Positions 45,133 to 57,874 of a DNA stretch of 64,000 bases are shown piece after piece. The position numbers were made by a program, and so were the translations under genes. The stretch is from positions 186,001 through 250,000 of the forward strand of contig JAEQBH010005290.1 of NCBI GenBank assembly GCA_016808115.1, read 5' to 3'. Source of the stretch: Tetrastigma voinierianum. Its lineage: Eukaryota > Streptophyta > Magnoliopsida > Vitales > Vitaceae. Below the pieces are notes generated by a model. That model searched no databases. It was not told the DNA's origin and worked only from the letters and a program-made list of their open reading frames with translations. The number at the start of each line of letters is the position of its first letter. Position 1 is the first letter of the stretch.

Positions 45133-47098
45133 TGTGACACCCCAAACCCCGGGTGTCCCCATGACCACCACACCCAGAAAACTCCGCTGTGTCTCTATAT
45201 CATGAGACTCCATACATAGCAAAATGGCCACATTGCCTGCCACATCATACTACTCAAAATATAATCAACTATATTACTATAGTTTTAAGAGTTATTACAT
45301 CACTTAATATGAACATATTAAAAATTAAGAATTCTAATACATGTTTTATTAAGATATATATCAAAGCCGAATCCTGGGCTTTCTTCTTAAAAGTGACTCT
45401 AATGAGCGTCAGTCTCCTAACACTCCATGTACCTGAAATACTCGATGTAAGTGACCAATGCCCAATAGTTGAATTATCCTACATGGGTTACTCCCCACCT
45501 AAGTGCACATGTAATGACAACCCAACATTCAAGCAAAACATTTATGTTCCTACTCAAATGTCTACATGAAACGAATGAGAATGCTTAATTCACCCCTTCC
45601 CACTTAAGCTCCCATCGACTCTCACGCATGCCTAAGCCAAGTGTGAGAAAACACCGCTTAAAACAAAAGGTTTTCGCTCTTAAAACATAATACCGAAGCC
45701 TCTAAGAAACTTATTGACAACCCTCCGAGGCACCATGGCCGGGTAATTCCTCCGGGCCAGTCATGGGCCTCTCCGATGTGAACTGTTGGACAACTCTCCA
45801 AGGCAATTCTTTAGAAAATCTTCCTTTGAAATTCTTTTCACAACCATTTTCCTTTTTCTTTCATGTCATGCACTCACACCTATTGTTCTAGCGCTCTAAA
45901 GGCATATGAAATGCATTATGCCATTTTCATATACAACACATGTCAATATATCAATCATATATATTAACAAAATTCATACTAACTACATGTTATTTATTCA
46001 TAGCATTAATATCAAAATTAGCTCACACAAGCACAAACAATTCAATTCCAATGGCTCACACACAATTATATATTATATAATTCAAACATCATGTTAACAC
46101 ATTAAATTATACAACAATTCTTTTCTCGTACACACCCAAGCCATCAATCAAGAAAAATTCATGGATTTTCTGTTCAACATGAATCGGGATTGTTTCTTAA
46201 ATAGCCTCTAAACAAAAGGTAATGGAAGCCGTCCGAAACGCCTAAAAATTCCAACATTCGGTTCCACTCCGGAGGACCGAAAACTCACAGCCATTTCAGC
46301 CCCAAACACTCAAACCACAATTTATAACACACATCCAAGGCATGGCAAGGACCATTGTCCGAGATCACCCGGATCGTCCAAACGTCCCGAATTTCAAAGA
46401 TGCGCCCCATTTTTCTGGATCGACTAAATGGCCACCACGGCCTCATACAATCCAAACCATTTTAATGGCTCTAAACCGAAATAAACCGAGTAGGAGAAGA
46501 CCCTCAATTTTAGTGAGTTCAAAACCCATAAAACTGGTCCACGCCGCAGCTCCTCTGGCCGCGGAGCAACTCGCTTCTCGCTCACCGATTCGAAGGTCCG
46601 ACACCGGGAAACAAGAGAATGTGAGCCTCTCTCTCTAAAATCCCTTCCTTTCTCTCTCTCTCTTCCTTTCTCTAATTTCCTCCCAAATCTTAGGAGAAGA
46701 GAGGAGTCAAGCTTTCGTCTCTCTCACTCTGCTACATGTCAACCTTCCATCGTCAGATAAGATTTTTATCCTTTTATCCATCTACTTCGATTTTCATCCA
46801 ATGCATCATGCCATGTGTCCACCCATGGCCCACACTTGAGCTCATGTTTAACTAATTCTGCACATGACACATGGCACTCAGAGCCACCAAATGTGCCAAG
46901 GTGTCCTACACCCTCTCTGCCTCAAAACGTGAAATCTAACTTTCGTAATTTGATGAAATTTGACGTGGTAGCTAGATTTCGCGAGATGACCTAAATCTGA
47001 AGTCCTGCTTTTTATCCGAGATCTATAAAATTCTGGATTTTGATCGAAATTACCATTTTACCCTTTTTAAAAAAATTAGAATTTTCTCGGATTTTATA
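45133..47098 (+). mobile_element. Solo LTR, family L (copy e), with target-site duplication
   Basis: 1966 bp from TGTGACACCCCAAACC to TCGGATTTTATA, flanked by a perfect 5-bp direct repeat GTGTC (45128-45132 and 47099-47103). It lies inside copy d, whose terminal block (gtgccatgtgg, ctcaatctcaaaacctaaaat) resumes immediately after. No internal region or second LTR is present, so it is a solo LTR left by LTR-LTR recombination. This copy defines the family's ends. ORFs inside (45189-45569, 46342-46638) show no known domain. Confidence 0.85.
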
Positions 47099-47103
47099 GT
47101 GTC

Positions 47104-47282
47104 ACTCCCCTAAGGTGCCATGTGGCATCCAGCTGTGATCATGCCATGTGTCACTTGACACTCAATCTCAAAACCTAAAATTACACCGCCTCAATCCAAA
47201 CGAATTCACGCAATCTAGGATTTCTTACAAGCATCAATTCAACTGAAGTCCGCTTGGCTATCCAAGATCCGCAAAATTTCCG
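47104..47282 (+). repeat. LTR, family L (copy d), terminal part, truncated
   Basis: Continuation of copy d: ctcaatctcaaaacctaaaa is parallel to the equivalent block of copy e near 46920-46940, followed by aagtccgcttggctatccaa and gatccgcaaaatttccg. It is cut off near 47282 where a gypsy integrase gene begins. Confidence 0.75.
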
Positions 47283-49148
47283 CTTCACTCACCTCGAACT
47301 TCTAAAGGTCGCGCTTATCTCTGTCGACGAGTTTCTCTGGGCTTTACTTTGAGCAGTAAGAAGGCACTTTCGAATCAAATCCACCTTCTTAGAGGTGTCT
47401 CGAATCAAATCCGGACAAATGATGGAACGCTCTCCCACTCGTCCAACAAACGGGATCGATACGTGCCTCCCGTATATGCCCTCATAGGGTGTCATCTATA
47501 TACTGATAACTATTGTTATAGCGAATTCCACTAAGGGTAAGCCCTTAACTACCCTTAAGATCTCAGGATTGATGTCAAAGATGTCCTGAAACCTATATGT
47601 CATCTCGATCGACCATTTTTCACATGAAAACTTCATCGCCATCGCCAACTCGTGTCCCCATAGCCTTTTGGAAACTCTTCTAAAAGTACGCTGTAAAACT
47701 GGGATCCCTGTCCGATACTATTGAGACTGGTACTCCATGTAGCCGGACAATCTTTCGAATATACAACCGGAAGAATTCCTCAAGTGTGAAAGTCATCCGC
47801 ACTGCTAGAAAATGTGTCGACTTAGTGAGTCAGTCTACTATAACCCATATGGCATCATGCCTCTGCTGTTTCCATGGAAAGTAGGTCACAAAATCCATCG
47901 TGACATGCTTCTCACCTTCCACTCAATGCCTCTAACGGCTAAGAGTAGCCTCTTACCGATTTTGATGCTCGTTCCTTTACTCATCGAAATGTGAGACATC
48001 GATGAACAAAATCTCTAACATCTCACTTCATCCCACTCCAATAATACTGGCGATGAAGATGTCGGTACATCTTCTTGCCACTTGGATGCACAGCAAAACG
48101 AGAGTAGTGGAACTCCCGGAGGATCTTCTCTCTTAAATCAGTCAGCTGGGGAACCACAACCTGTCCCCTATATCAAAGACTACCATATGTGTGGATCGCC
48201 TAGCCTTCGTCAATTGCACTCCGATTTTACTCCTGGCCCGATGGATGATATCTCTGCATCCTGCCCCTAGGACTCAATCACCTTGCTCAGTAGGGATGGT
48301 GTAGCTACCAAACTCCCTAGAGCCTCGAAAGATCACCACGGCAGCTCAAACTCGTCCCACAATCTACACCATATTCTCGAGAAGCTACACTAGCCAATAC
48401 TCCTCGTGACTTCCAACTGAGCGCATCGGCCACCACATTTTCCTTACTAGGATAGTAATGCAAAGTGAAGTCATAGTCCTCCAGATACTCCATCCATCTG
48501 TGTTGCCTCATGTTGAGGTCCCACTGTGTGAAAATATACTTCAGACTCTTGTGGTCTGAAAATACCTCAAAATGCTCACCATACAAGTAGTGGCGCCAAA
48601 TCTTTAAGGCAAAGACAATGGGCACCAACTCTAGATCATGTGTAGGGTAATTTTGCTCATGATTCTTTAGTTGTCTAGAACCATAAGCTATAACCCTCTC
48701 GGACTGCATCAAGATACATCCCAGTCCGTCCCTAGAGGCATCATAAGGACTGTGGTACCTTTGTTCTATCTCCGGATTCATCTTAATAGAGTCGAAATAA
48801 CCCTCCTTTTCAACTCTTGGAATGCCTTTCTCACACAGGTCATCCACCTGCTCGAACACCTTTCTCGAAATAATCTGTCATAGTGCCAAGAATCAGAGAA
48901 ATCCTCAATAAACCTCCCGTAATACTACATGCTAATCCTAAGAAATCGCAGATCTCGACACCGACGCACTCTCCCCAAATCATAACACCTTCTACCTTGT
49001 CGTATTCACGACACCCGGTCAAGACGTGTCCCAAGAATTCACCAATAAGCCAAACTCAGACTTGAATTAACTCGCATACAACCGATGTCCCCTGATCGCT
49101 CGAACAAACCGCAACCATCCTCTATGGTGCTCCTTAGATCAGAGTGAC
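47283..49148 (-). pseudogene. gypsy-2 pol, C-terminal side (RT end, RNase H, integrase)
   Basis: The lower half of a gypsy pol gene. Minus-strand order: the RT C-terminal end in broken frames (GHRLYAS near 49090; WLIGEFLGHVLTG and DFLGLACSITGG near 48900-49060); RNase H at 48317-48859 (SPYDASRDGLGCILMQSERV, YGSRQLKNHEQNYPTHDLEL, SDHKSLKYIFTQ, YPSKENVVADALSWKS); then integrase in fragments (48000-48120 zinc-binding part; 47500-47900 core), ending with MTPYEGIYGRHVSIPFVGRV and DTSKKVDLIRKCLLTAQS (47289-47495). It is truncated inside the integrase C-terminus at about 47283 and interrupted in RT at 49148; its other half is at 63925-64000. Confidence 0.9.
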
Positions 49149-49366
49149 TGCAAGATCCAGAAAATCTAATTTTCAAGAAAGCGGTAAAACAAGAATTTCG
49201 ATCAAAAATCCAAAAATTTGATCTCTGATGATGAAACCGACTTACCATCAGAATTGTCTCGGAATCTAGCTACCATGTCGACTCTCAGATTCTAGATAGT
49301 CGGGATTTCATGTTTTTCGACGCATCGAGGGTATTACTGACACTCAAGACGTGATGAGAAGCCCAC
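49149..49366 (-). repeat. LTR, family L (copy f), terminal part
   Basis: On the minus strand it ends ttttctggatcttgca at 49149. It matches the terminal blocks of copies b and e (gtagctagattccgag; ggatttttgatcgaaatt). The rest of this LTR is at 61675-63924, beyond the tandem array. Confidence 0.85.
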
Positions 49367-50356
49367 CGATGCAAAGCTGGGACCGTGATGGATGATCCGT
49401 AAGTTTAGGCAAGTCAAAATATGTGTTTGGGTAGTTTCTTTGGGCCAAAATAGGCTAGTGGACGTAATTTGGAGATTTCTAAGTTAAGAAAGGTGAATTT
49501 ATGGTATATAAGGAAAAGGGGCATGAGAAGGCTTTTTGGTAGTATGGAAGACGGAAAGTTTGGGGTTGAGGTTGGAAAACATTATAAGTTTAGAGAAGGA
49601 TATATTGCGATGGAAAGGCAGAGTTTGCACAAGAGTGGTTACTTACCCAAGTTAATGAAACGATCCACACAAGATAGACATTTGGAGTGTACGCGCCACA
49701 ATCAACTATGGATCGGTTGGATTGATGTTTGACAAAGACTTCTCACATACCAAGGAATCCACCTGTGTACGAGAAGCTACCGAACTCGTCTCTCAAGGAA
49801 TCAACTAAGAGATAAGATAACAAGAGAGAACTCTTAAAAAAGAGAAACTAAAATATTATTAAACTTGAACCGATTTTCAAAAGACTACATTGTGGGGGGA
49901 AGATGAGCAAATTCCCATACTTTCTAAATCAAAAGCAAACTTCTACTTTAACTAGGAAAAGAAACTTTCTAAATTACAAATAACAACTTCTACTTTAACT
50001 AGGAAAAGAAATTTTCTAAATTACAAAAAGCAACTCCTAAAAGAAAACTTGAAATAAATAAAGCAAATCTCTTCCTAAAATAAATAAAGCAAACTTTCTA
50101 AAATAAATAAAGCAAACTTTCTAAGATAAATAAAGCAAACTTTTAAAATAAATAAAAGCAAACTTTCTAAAATAAATATGGCACTCCACACGTGGGTTTG
50201 TCCAAGTCTCGACCACGTTTTTTGCCTTCCAAGGCCCAAATGAGGTCCAAAAGGAGTTTTCACATGTATTCAATGCGCTGACTTCCTAATCCAATTCTTC
50301 AATAATTGGTGGCTGAATTCCCAATGTTTGGTGTGTTTACAGATGTCTTCGCATCA
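49367..50356 (-). repeat. Array LTR 1 (leftmost)
   Basis: 990 bp. The left end reads cgatgcaaagctgggaccgt (first base changed from T) and the right end cttcgcatca. It contains the 45-bp doublet (aacttctactttaactagga) and a run of 20-22 bp units ending aaataaagcaaact (50049-50180). The TATA region conserved in other copies is altered here. Confidence 0.9.
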
Positions 50357-50361
50357 AACCC

Positions 50362-52207
50362 CTATAGTTGGAAAAAGACTTGTCTCAAGTCTTCACCATG
50401 ATAAGCCTCAAATCCTTAACCTTGAATGTAGAAAAGATATTGCAATACCCATAATTTAACCCTTTGTGGGCATTCTTTATGATCCTTAATAATCTGAAGA
50501 ACCATCTATTCTTGTACAACTCTGGAACACTCCTTTTTTTTTTTTTTTTTTTTTTTTCGATAAGCAGGAAACACCTCCTTTTATCATGTGTAATCGAATC
50601 CATCCTCCGATCAAATACCGAAGCCGATAACCTTCTATGCTTGTCTTTCATTGTTCCACTCTTTGCCCTTTTGTCAATCTTGCTTCCTCATGAATAAAAT
50701 GTTGTTTGGCAATCAAAACACATACTCCAAGATCCATCTTTTCATGCACCAACATGTGGGGAACCACATAGAAGTTTCACTTCTAATGCCTCCTTGTCAA
50801 GAAAATACCAACTTGTGTTTTAAACTCTCATGCTCCTTAGGCTCTCTTCATGAGGCTAGCTTATTAGAAAAAACCAAACTGTATTGCAGGTCTATTTGAT
50901 GTTGAATACCCTCATAGGTGGAAACCGTGTGGTATTCTTCAGGCATTACATCAACAAATTCTATAATCGATTTTGCTTCTCGTGAGAATTCTTTCACTTC
51001 TGCTTTCTTCAACAACCAAAGTCGCCAGATTCAAAACATCTTTGATTTCAAATCAAAATTTGACGGTAGTGAACTCTTCTCCTCATCTTCTTGGATATGG
51101 TTGATTCGACTACTTTCCAACATCCAACTTATATTTGACAAAGAGGTGATTTGTTCTCATTGTCTTCTTGGACATGGTTAGATCTCGATCACTTGTTCAA
51201 CATCTTCTTCCTTGGCTTCATCTTCCTCAATTAAGGCAATCGCTTTTTGGTTAGGACATTCAGAATCAATATGCCCCAACCCTTGGCACTTAAAACACGT
51301 CTTTGACTTAGAAGCCAATTCTTGTAGTGCTTCACTCTTTACTTGAGTGGGGGTAGTTTTCGTACCACTAGGATTCCAAGAATTAGAACCCTCAACAAAC
51401 CCTTCATTAGCCACACTCTTAGTTGTAGTAGAGTTTCCATACTTTTTTTTAGTCCCAACTTTCAAAGCAAGTTTCATCACATTCAAGACTATTATATGGT
51501 TGCAAAAATAACTCTAGGCAATACTGTATCTCAACCAGCAAATGGTGGTGGGCTATGATGCTTCCTCGGCCTCTGTAAGTCTCCTTTGATAATCAAGCTT
51601 ATAAACTTAGCGTATACTCCTCCACACTCAAATCTCGCTAAGTAAAGTTCGAATTTTGAGGTAGATGTCTCGCAAAGAGTTAAAGGGAAGGTACTTCCTT
51701 TTAGTTCTTCTTCATCTTTCCCAAGTTTGAATCTTTTTACCATCTCTTTCACGTTGTCTCTTCATGTTTTTCCACCAAATAGAAGCATTCTTGCACATCT
51801 TTTGTAGCCACCAACTTCTACTTTCTACGCTCAGGGAATCATAATACTCAAAGACATGTCTAATTATATTAAGGTTTTTCAATCCAAAATTCATCAGGAT
51901 CCATCCTTCCATCAAATTCTGGAATGTTAAATTTTGGATTGAATCTAACGCCTTCATCATAGTTACCAGGCCTCTTATAGTAATCTTCATTCTGGTAGTA
52001 GTAATCATACCTCCCATGATAATCACAAGCCTCGCACATTATGATACCTTAGCTTTCTTTGCGTCCCAAGAAACCTTCAAGTTGACTAGCCGCAAAAGCT
52101 CTTTCATAAAAATCATATTTTTTCCTCCTCGCTAGTGAACGATCAAACCATATCTAGAGATCTTGTCTCAAAGATCAAGCACACCGCTCTCGCCTTATGA
52201 TCACCAT
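50362..52207 (-). pseudogene. Array internal region 1: gag with deleted pol
   Basis: The best-preserved zinc knuckle of the array: 51178-51486 (minus) reads KTCFKCQGLGHIDSECPNQK, an intact CX2CX4HX4C, followed by an acidic stretch (EEDEAKEEDVEQVI). Upstream gag is in shifted frames (51712-52026: KNASIWWKNMKRQRERDGKK). Downstream, text equivalent to KTQVDNFLDKGL and an RT lead-in is present. The pol middle (palm, RNase H, integrase core) is missing. A 24-T tract at 50534-50557 (poly-Lys when read on the minus strand) marks the joint. The last part reads KIIKNA..., the end of an integrase C-terminus, with the stop at 50362 touching the LTR. The start was chosen at the ATG after the primer site (52207). 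Confidence 0.82.
50534..50557. repeat. Poly(T) tract at the pol deletion joint, unit 1
   Basis: 24 consecutive T. Equivalent tracts lie at 53376-53393, 56204-56222 and 59037-59054 (the last with one C). Confidence 0.9.
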
Positions 52208-52233
52208 CAATCCATGAGCTCGATACCACTTTT

Positions 52234-53193
52234 TGATGCAGCTTCGGACCGATGGATGATCCAAGTTTGTAAGTCAAAATATGGGTTCAAATAGGGTTTT
52301 TTTGGGCCAAATAGGTTATGGACTAATTTTGGAGATTTCTAAGTTAAGAAAGGTGAATTTATATATATAAGGGAAAAGGGGTATTTTAGGAAGGTTTTGG
52401 TAGTATGGAACAAGATTTGAAATGGTTGAGGTTGAAAATATGATTATGGAAAGTTTAGAGAAAAGATGAGATGCAGATGGAAAGTAGAGTTTGCACAAGA
52501 GTGCTACTTACCGTTAATGAAACGATCCACACAAGATAGATGATGATAGTGTTTGACACCTGATCAGTTATGGATCAAGTTGATTGATAAGTCGACAAAG
52601 ACTTCGCCTACCAAGGAATCCACTCAGGTATGAGAAGCCACGAACTCGTCCCTCTCAAGGAATCCACCCAAGAGATAAGAGAACAAGAGAGAACTCTTAA
52701 AAGAGAAATCAAAATATTATTAAACTTGAACCGATTTTCAAAGACTACATTAGGGGTATATAGGCCCATACTTTCTAAATCAAAAGCAACTTCTACTTTA
52801 ACTAGGAAAAGAAACTTTCTAAATTAGAAAAAACAACTTCTACTTTAACTAGGAAAAGAAACTTTCTAAATTACAAAAAGCAACCTCCTAAAGAAAACTT
52901 TCTAAAATAAATAAAGCAAATTCCTAAAATAAATAAAGCAAACTTAAAACAAATAAAGAACTTTCTTAAGATAAACAAAGCAAACTTCTTCTAAAATAAA
53001 TAAAGCAAACTTAAAAATAAATATGGCAGCTCCACATCGTGGTTTGTCCAAGTCCTGACCACGTTTCAAGGCCCAAATGATCCAAAAGGAGTTTCACATG
53101 TATTCAATGCGCCTTGACCTCCCCCAATCCAATTCTTCAATAATTGTGGCTGAATTCCCCAATGTTTGTGTGTTTACGCATGCTCCCGCATCA
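52234..53193 (-). repeat. Array LTR 2
   Basis: 960 bp, tgatgca at left and tgctcccgcatca at right, same internal minisatellites; TATA region partly kept (ggggtatatagg near 52753). Confidence 0.92.
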
Positions 53194-53197
53194 AACC

Positions 53198-55033
53198 CTA
53201 TAGTTGGGAAAAGACTCATTCCTCAAGTCTTCACCATGATAAGGCCTCTCAAATCCTTAACCTTGAATGTAGGCAAGATATTGCAAATACCGGACAATTT
53301 AACCTTGTAAGCATTCTTTATGATCTTCTTAATAATCTGAAGAACCATCTATTCCCAGCACAACTCGAACACCTCTTTTTTTTTTTTTTTTTTCGATAAG
53401 TAGAACACCTCTCTCTTTTATCATGTATAATCGAATCCATCCTCCTCGATCAAATACTACCACGACAACCTTCATATGCTTGTCTTCATATTGTTCCACC
53501 TCTTTGCCCTTTTGTTGAATCTAAGCTCTCATGAATAAAATGTTGTTGGAAAGCTTGCACCAAAACACATACTCCAAGATCCATCTTTTCATGCGCACCA
53601 ACATGGGAACCACATAGGAAGTTTCACTCTCTTGAATGGGCCTGTCAAGAAAATTATCAACTTGTGTTTTAAACTCTTCATGCCCTTAGGCTCTTCATAG
53701 AGGCTAGCTTATTAGGAAAAACCAAACTCCGGTATGAGGTCTATTTGATGTTGAATACCCTCATAGGTGGAAATCGCGTGTATTTCTTCGTGCATTACAT
53801 CAACAAATTCTATAATCGATTTTGCTTCTCGTGGAGAATCTTTTCACTTTCTAGCTTTTCAACAACCAAAGTCGCCGACTTGAAACATCTTTGATTTCTA
53901 AATCAAAATTTGATCTAAGAGGAACTCTTCTCTTCATCTTCTATATGGTTAGATTCGACTACTTTTCAACATCCAACTTATATTTTGACAAAGAGTGATT
54001 TGTTCTCATTGTCTTCTCGACATGGTTAGATCTCGATCACTTGTTCAACATCTTCTTCCTTGGCTTCATCTTCCCAATTAAGGCACGCTTTTTGGTTAGG
54101 ACATTCAATCAATGATGCCCCAACCCCTGGCACTTAAACACGCTCGACTCTAGAAGCCAATTCAGAGGTTTATTTTACTCGAGTGTGGGTAGTTTTCCTA
54201 CCACTAGGATCTCCAAGAATTAGAACCCCTCAACAAACCCTCTCATTAGCCACACCTTAGTTGTAGTAGAGTTTCCATACTTTTTTTTAGTCCCAACTTT
54301 CAAAGCAAGTTTCATCACATCTTGAAGACTATTATATGGTTGCAAAAAATAACTCTAGCAATACTAGATCTCAAACCAGCAATGTAGTGGTGGGCTATGT
54401 ATATTTCGCCTCTTGCAAGTCTCCTTGATAATCAAGTTTACAAACTTAGCGTAATACTTCCACACTCAAATCTCATGCTTAAAGTTCTCGAATTTTGAGG
54501 TAGATGTCTTCGCAAACAGTTAAAGGAAGGTAATTTCCTTTTTTAGTTCTTTTCTTCATCTTTCCCTAAGTTTGAATCTTCTTTACCATCTCTTTCACGT
54601 TGTCTCTTCTTCACCAAATAGTTAATTTCGCACATCCAGAGCCACCAACTTCTACTCTCTTCTTTTCACGCTCAGTGGGAATCATAATACTAAAGACATG
54701 CTCCACGAGAAGAAGCCAATCCAAAATTCATCAGATCCATCCTTCCATCGACTCGAATGTTAAATTTTGGATTGAATCTAACGCTTCATCATAGTTAATG
54801 TGCCTCTTATAGTAATCTTCTAATTCGTAGTAGTAATTATACTCCCATGATAATCAAGGGGCCTTCAGATATGAAGATACTAGCTTAAATTCCCAAGAAA
54901 CCTTCTGTTGACTAGGCTGCAAAAGCCTTCATAAAAATCACATTTTTCCTCCTTGGTTAGTGAATCCACTTCCAAACCATATCTAGAGATCTTGTCTCTA
55001 GCATCAAGCACACCGCTCATTATGATCAGCCAT
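53198..55033 (-). pseudogene. Array internal region 2: gag with deleted pol
   Basis: Same layout as unit 1 but with more frame breaks. The zinc-knuckle region (about 54100-54150) has lost its pattern through small indels, the gag core at 54560-54900 is broken, and the poly(T) joint is at 53376-53393. The primer site is degraded (gctcggagcacca against gctctgatacca). Confidence 0.8.
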
Positions 55034-55058
55034 CAATCCAGAGCTCGGAGCACCACTT

Positions 55059-56023
55059 TGATGCAAAGTTTGGACCGTGATGATGATCCAAGTTTAGGTG
55101 TCAAAATATGGGCTGGGGGTGTTTTGGGCCAAAAACAGGTTATGGACGAATTTTGGAGATTTCTAAGTTAAGAAAGGTGAATTCTATGGTATATAAGGGA
55201 AAAGGGGTATTTAGGAAGGTTTTGGGTAGTATGGCAACAGACAAGTTTTGGGCTGAGGGGTTGGAAAATATGATTATGGAAATAGAGAAAAGATGAGATG
55301 CGATGGAAGTAGAGCTCAGACAAGAGTGGTTACTTACCTGTTAATGAAACGATCCACACAAGATGATGATGAGTGAAGGCGCCTACAATCAACTATGGAT
55401 CGGGGTTGATTGATAAGCCGACAAAGACTTCACAACAAGGAATCCACCTAGGTATGAGAAGCCACGAACCTCGTCCCCAAGGAATCCACCCAAGAGATAA
55501 GAGAATAAGAGAACTCTTAAAAGAGAAATCAAAATATTATTAAACTTGAACTGATTTTCAAAAGACTACATTAGTATATATATAGCCCCATACTTTCTAA
55601 ATCAAAAAAGCAACTTCTACTTTAACTAGGAAAAGAAACTTTCTAAATTACAAAAAACAACTTCTACTTTAACTAGGAAAAGAAACTTCAATCATTACAA
55701 AGCAACTCCCTAAAAGAAATTCTCTAAAATAAATAAAGCAAATCTTCCTAAAATAAATAAAGCAAACTTTCTAAAATAAATAAAGCAAACTTTCTAAGAT
55801 AAATAAAGCAAACTTTCTAAAATAAATAAAGCAAACTTTCTAAAATAAATATGGCAGCTCCACATCAGGGGTTTGTCCAAGTCTGACCACGTTTTTTGCC
55901 TTCCAAGGCCCAAATGAGGTCCAAAAGAAGCTTCACAGTTCACGCACCTTGACCTCCCATCCAATTCTTCACACTAGGGCTGAATTTTAAATGTTCGTGT
56001 GTTTACGTGATGCTCCCGCATCA
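55059..56023 (-). repeat. Array LTR 3
   Basis: 965 bp, tgatgcaaagtttggaccgt at left and gatgctcccgcatca at right; a TATA-like gtatatatatagcccc near 55573-55588 (read on the minus strand as ggggctatatatatac). Confidence 0.92.
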
Positions 56024-56028
56024 AACCC

Positions 56029-57849
56029 CTATAGTTTCAAAAAGACTTGTCCTCAAGTCTTCACCTTGATAAGGCTCAAACTTAACCTTGAATGTAGGCA
56101 AGATATTGCGCCACCGTGACAATTTAACTCTTGTACATTCTTTATGATCTTCTTAATAATCTTGGAAGAAACCATCTATTCTTGTGCACAACTCGAACAC
56201 CTCTTTTTTTTTTTTTTTTTTTCGGATAAGCAGAACACCACTCTTTTATCATGTAATCGAATCCATCCTCCCCGATCAAATACTACCGATAACTCTATAT
56301 GCTTGTCTTTCATATTGTTCCACTTGCCCTTGTTGAATCTTTTGCTTCTCATGAATAAAATGTTGTTGAAAGCTTGGCAATCAAACACATACTCCAAGAT
56401 CCATCTTTTCATGCACCAACATGGGAACCACATAGAAGTTTCACTCTGAACAAGCCCTTGTCAAGAAAATTATCAACTTGTGTTTTTAAACTCTTCATGC
56501 TCCTTAGGCTCTTCATAGAGGCTAGCTTTATTAGGAAAAACCAAAACTCCAAAGGAGGGTGTCTATTTGATGTTGAATAATTTATAGGTGGAAAACTGGT
56601 ATTTCTTCGTGCATTACATCAACAAATTCTATAATCTGATTTTGCTTCTCGTGAGAATTCCTTTCACTCTTTCGGCTCTCTTCAAATAACCAAAGTCAAG
56701 CGTGATCTGAAACATCTTTGATTTCTAAATCAAAATTTGGACGCAGTGAACTCTTCTCCTCATCTTCGATATGGTTAGATTCGACTACTTCTTCAACATC
56801 CAACTTATATTTTGACAAAGAGTGATTTGTTCCTCATTGTCTTCTCGACATGGTTAGATTCGATCACTTGTTCAACATCTCTTCCTTGGCTTCATCTTCC
56901 TACACTATGCAATCGCTGTTGTGACATTCGTAATCACATGCCCCAACCCTTGGCACTGAAACACGCCTTTGACTTAGAAGCCAATTCTGTAGTGCTTCAC
57001 TCTTTTACTCGAAAGTGTGGGTAGTTTTCTCCTACCACTAGATTCCAAGAATTAGAACCCTCAACAAACCCTCTTCATTAGGCCACACTCTTAGTCAGAG
57101 TAGAGTCATACTTTTTTTAGTCCCAACTTTCAAAGCAAGTTTCATCACATCTTGAAGACTATTATATGGTTGCAAAAAAATAACTCTAGCAACAGATCTC
57201 AAACCAAGAATGTAGTGGTGGCTACATATTTCTACTCTTGCAAGTCTCCTTCTGATAATCAAGTTTACAAACTTATGTACTCCTCCACACTCAAATCTCG
57301 TTGTTTAAAGTCTAATTTTGAGGTAGATGTCTTCAAGAAAGAGTTAAAGCCGAAGGTACTTCCTTTTAGTTCTCTTCATCTTCTCAAGTTTGAATCTTCT
57401 TTTACCATCTCTTCACGTTGTCTCTTCATGTTTTTCCACCAAATAAGCATTCTTGGCATTAATTCAGAGCCAACAACTTCACTTTTTTCAATGCCTGGGG
57501 AACTATAATACCCAAAGACATGTCTCCACCATATTGCCAATCCAAAATTCATCAGATCCATTCTTCCATCGAATTCGGAATGTTAAATTTGATTGAATCT
57601 AACGCCTTCATCATAGCGTGCCTCTTATAGTAATCTTCATTCCGTAGTAGTGTAATCATACCTCCCATGATAATCTGGGCAAGCCTCGTACATACATACC
57701 TTTAGCTTTCTTGTGCCCCAAGAAACCTTCGTTGACTAATAGCCGCAAGCTCTTCATAAAATCATATTTTTCCTCTCAAGCAGCGAACGACTCAAACCAT
57801 CTAGAGATCTTGTCTCACATCTACACACCGCTCGCTTTATGATCACCAT
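56029..57849 (-). pseudogene. Array internal region 3: gag with deleted pol
   Basis: Same layout. The minus-strand RT lead-in is legible at 56345-56470 (VCVDCQAFNN-type text), then the poly(T) joint at 56204-56222 and the pol end KIIKKIIKNA-like near 56110-56165. Gag is broken, and the knuckle (near 56930-56980) retains only part of its Cys/His pattern. Confidence 0.8.
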
Positions 57850-57874
57850 CAATCCATGAGCTCGATACCACTTT

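Noticed and set aside
45189..45569. 126-codon ORF as a possible gene
   Set aside because: It lies inside the TSD-defined solo LTR and reads through blocks conserved as non-coding in other copies.
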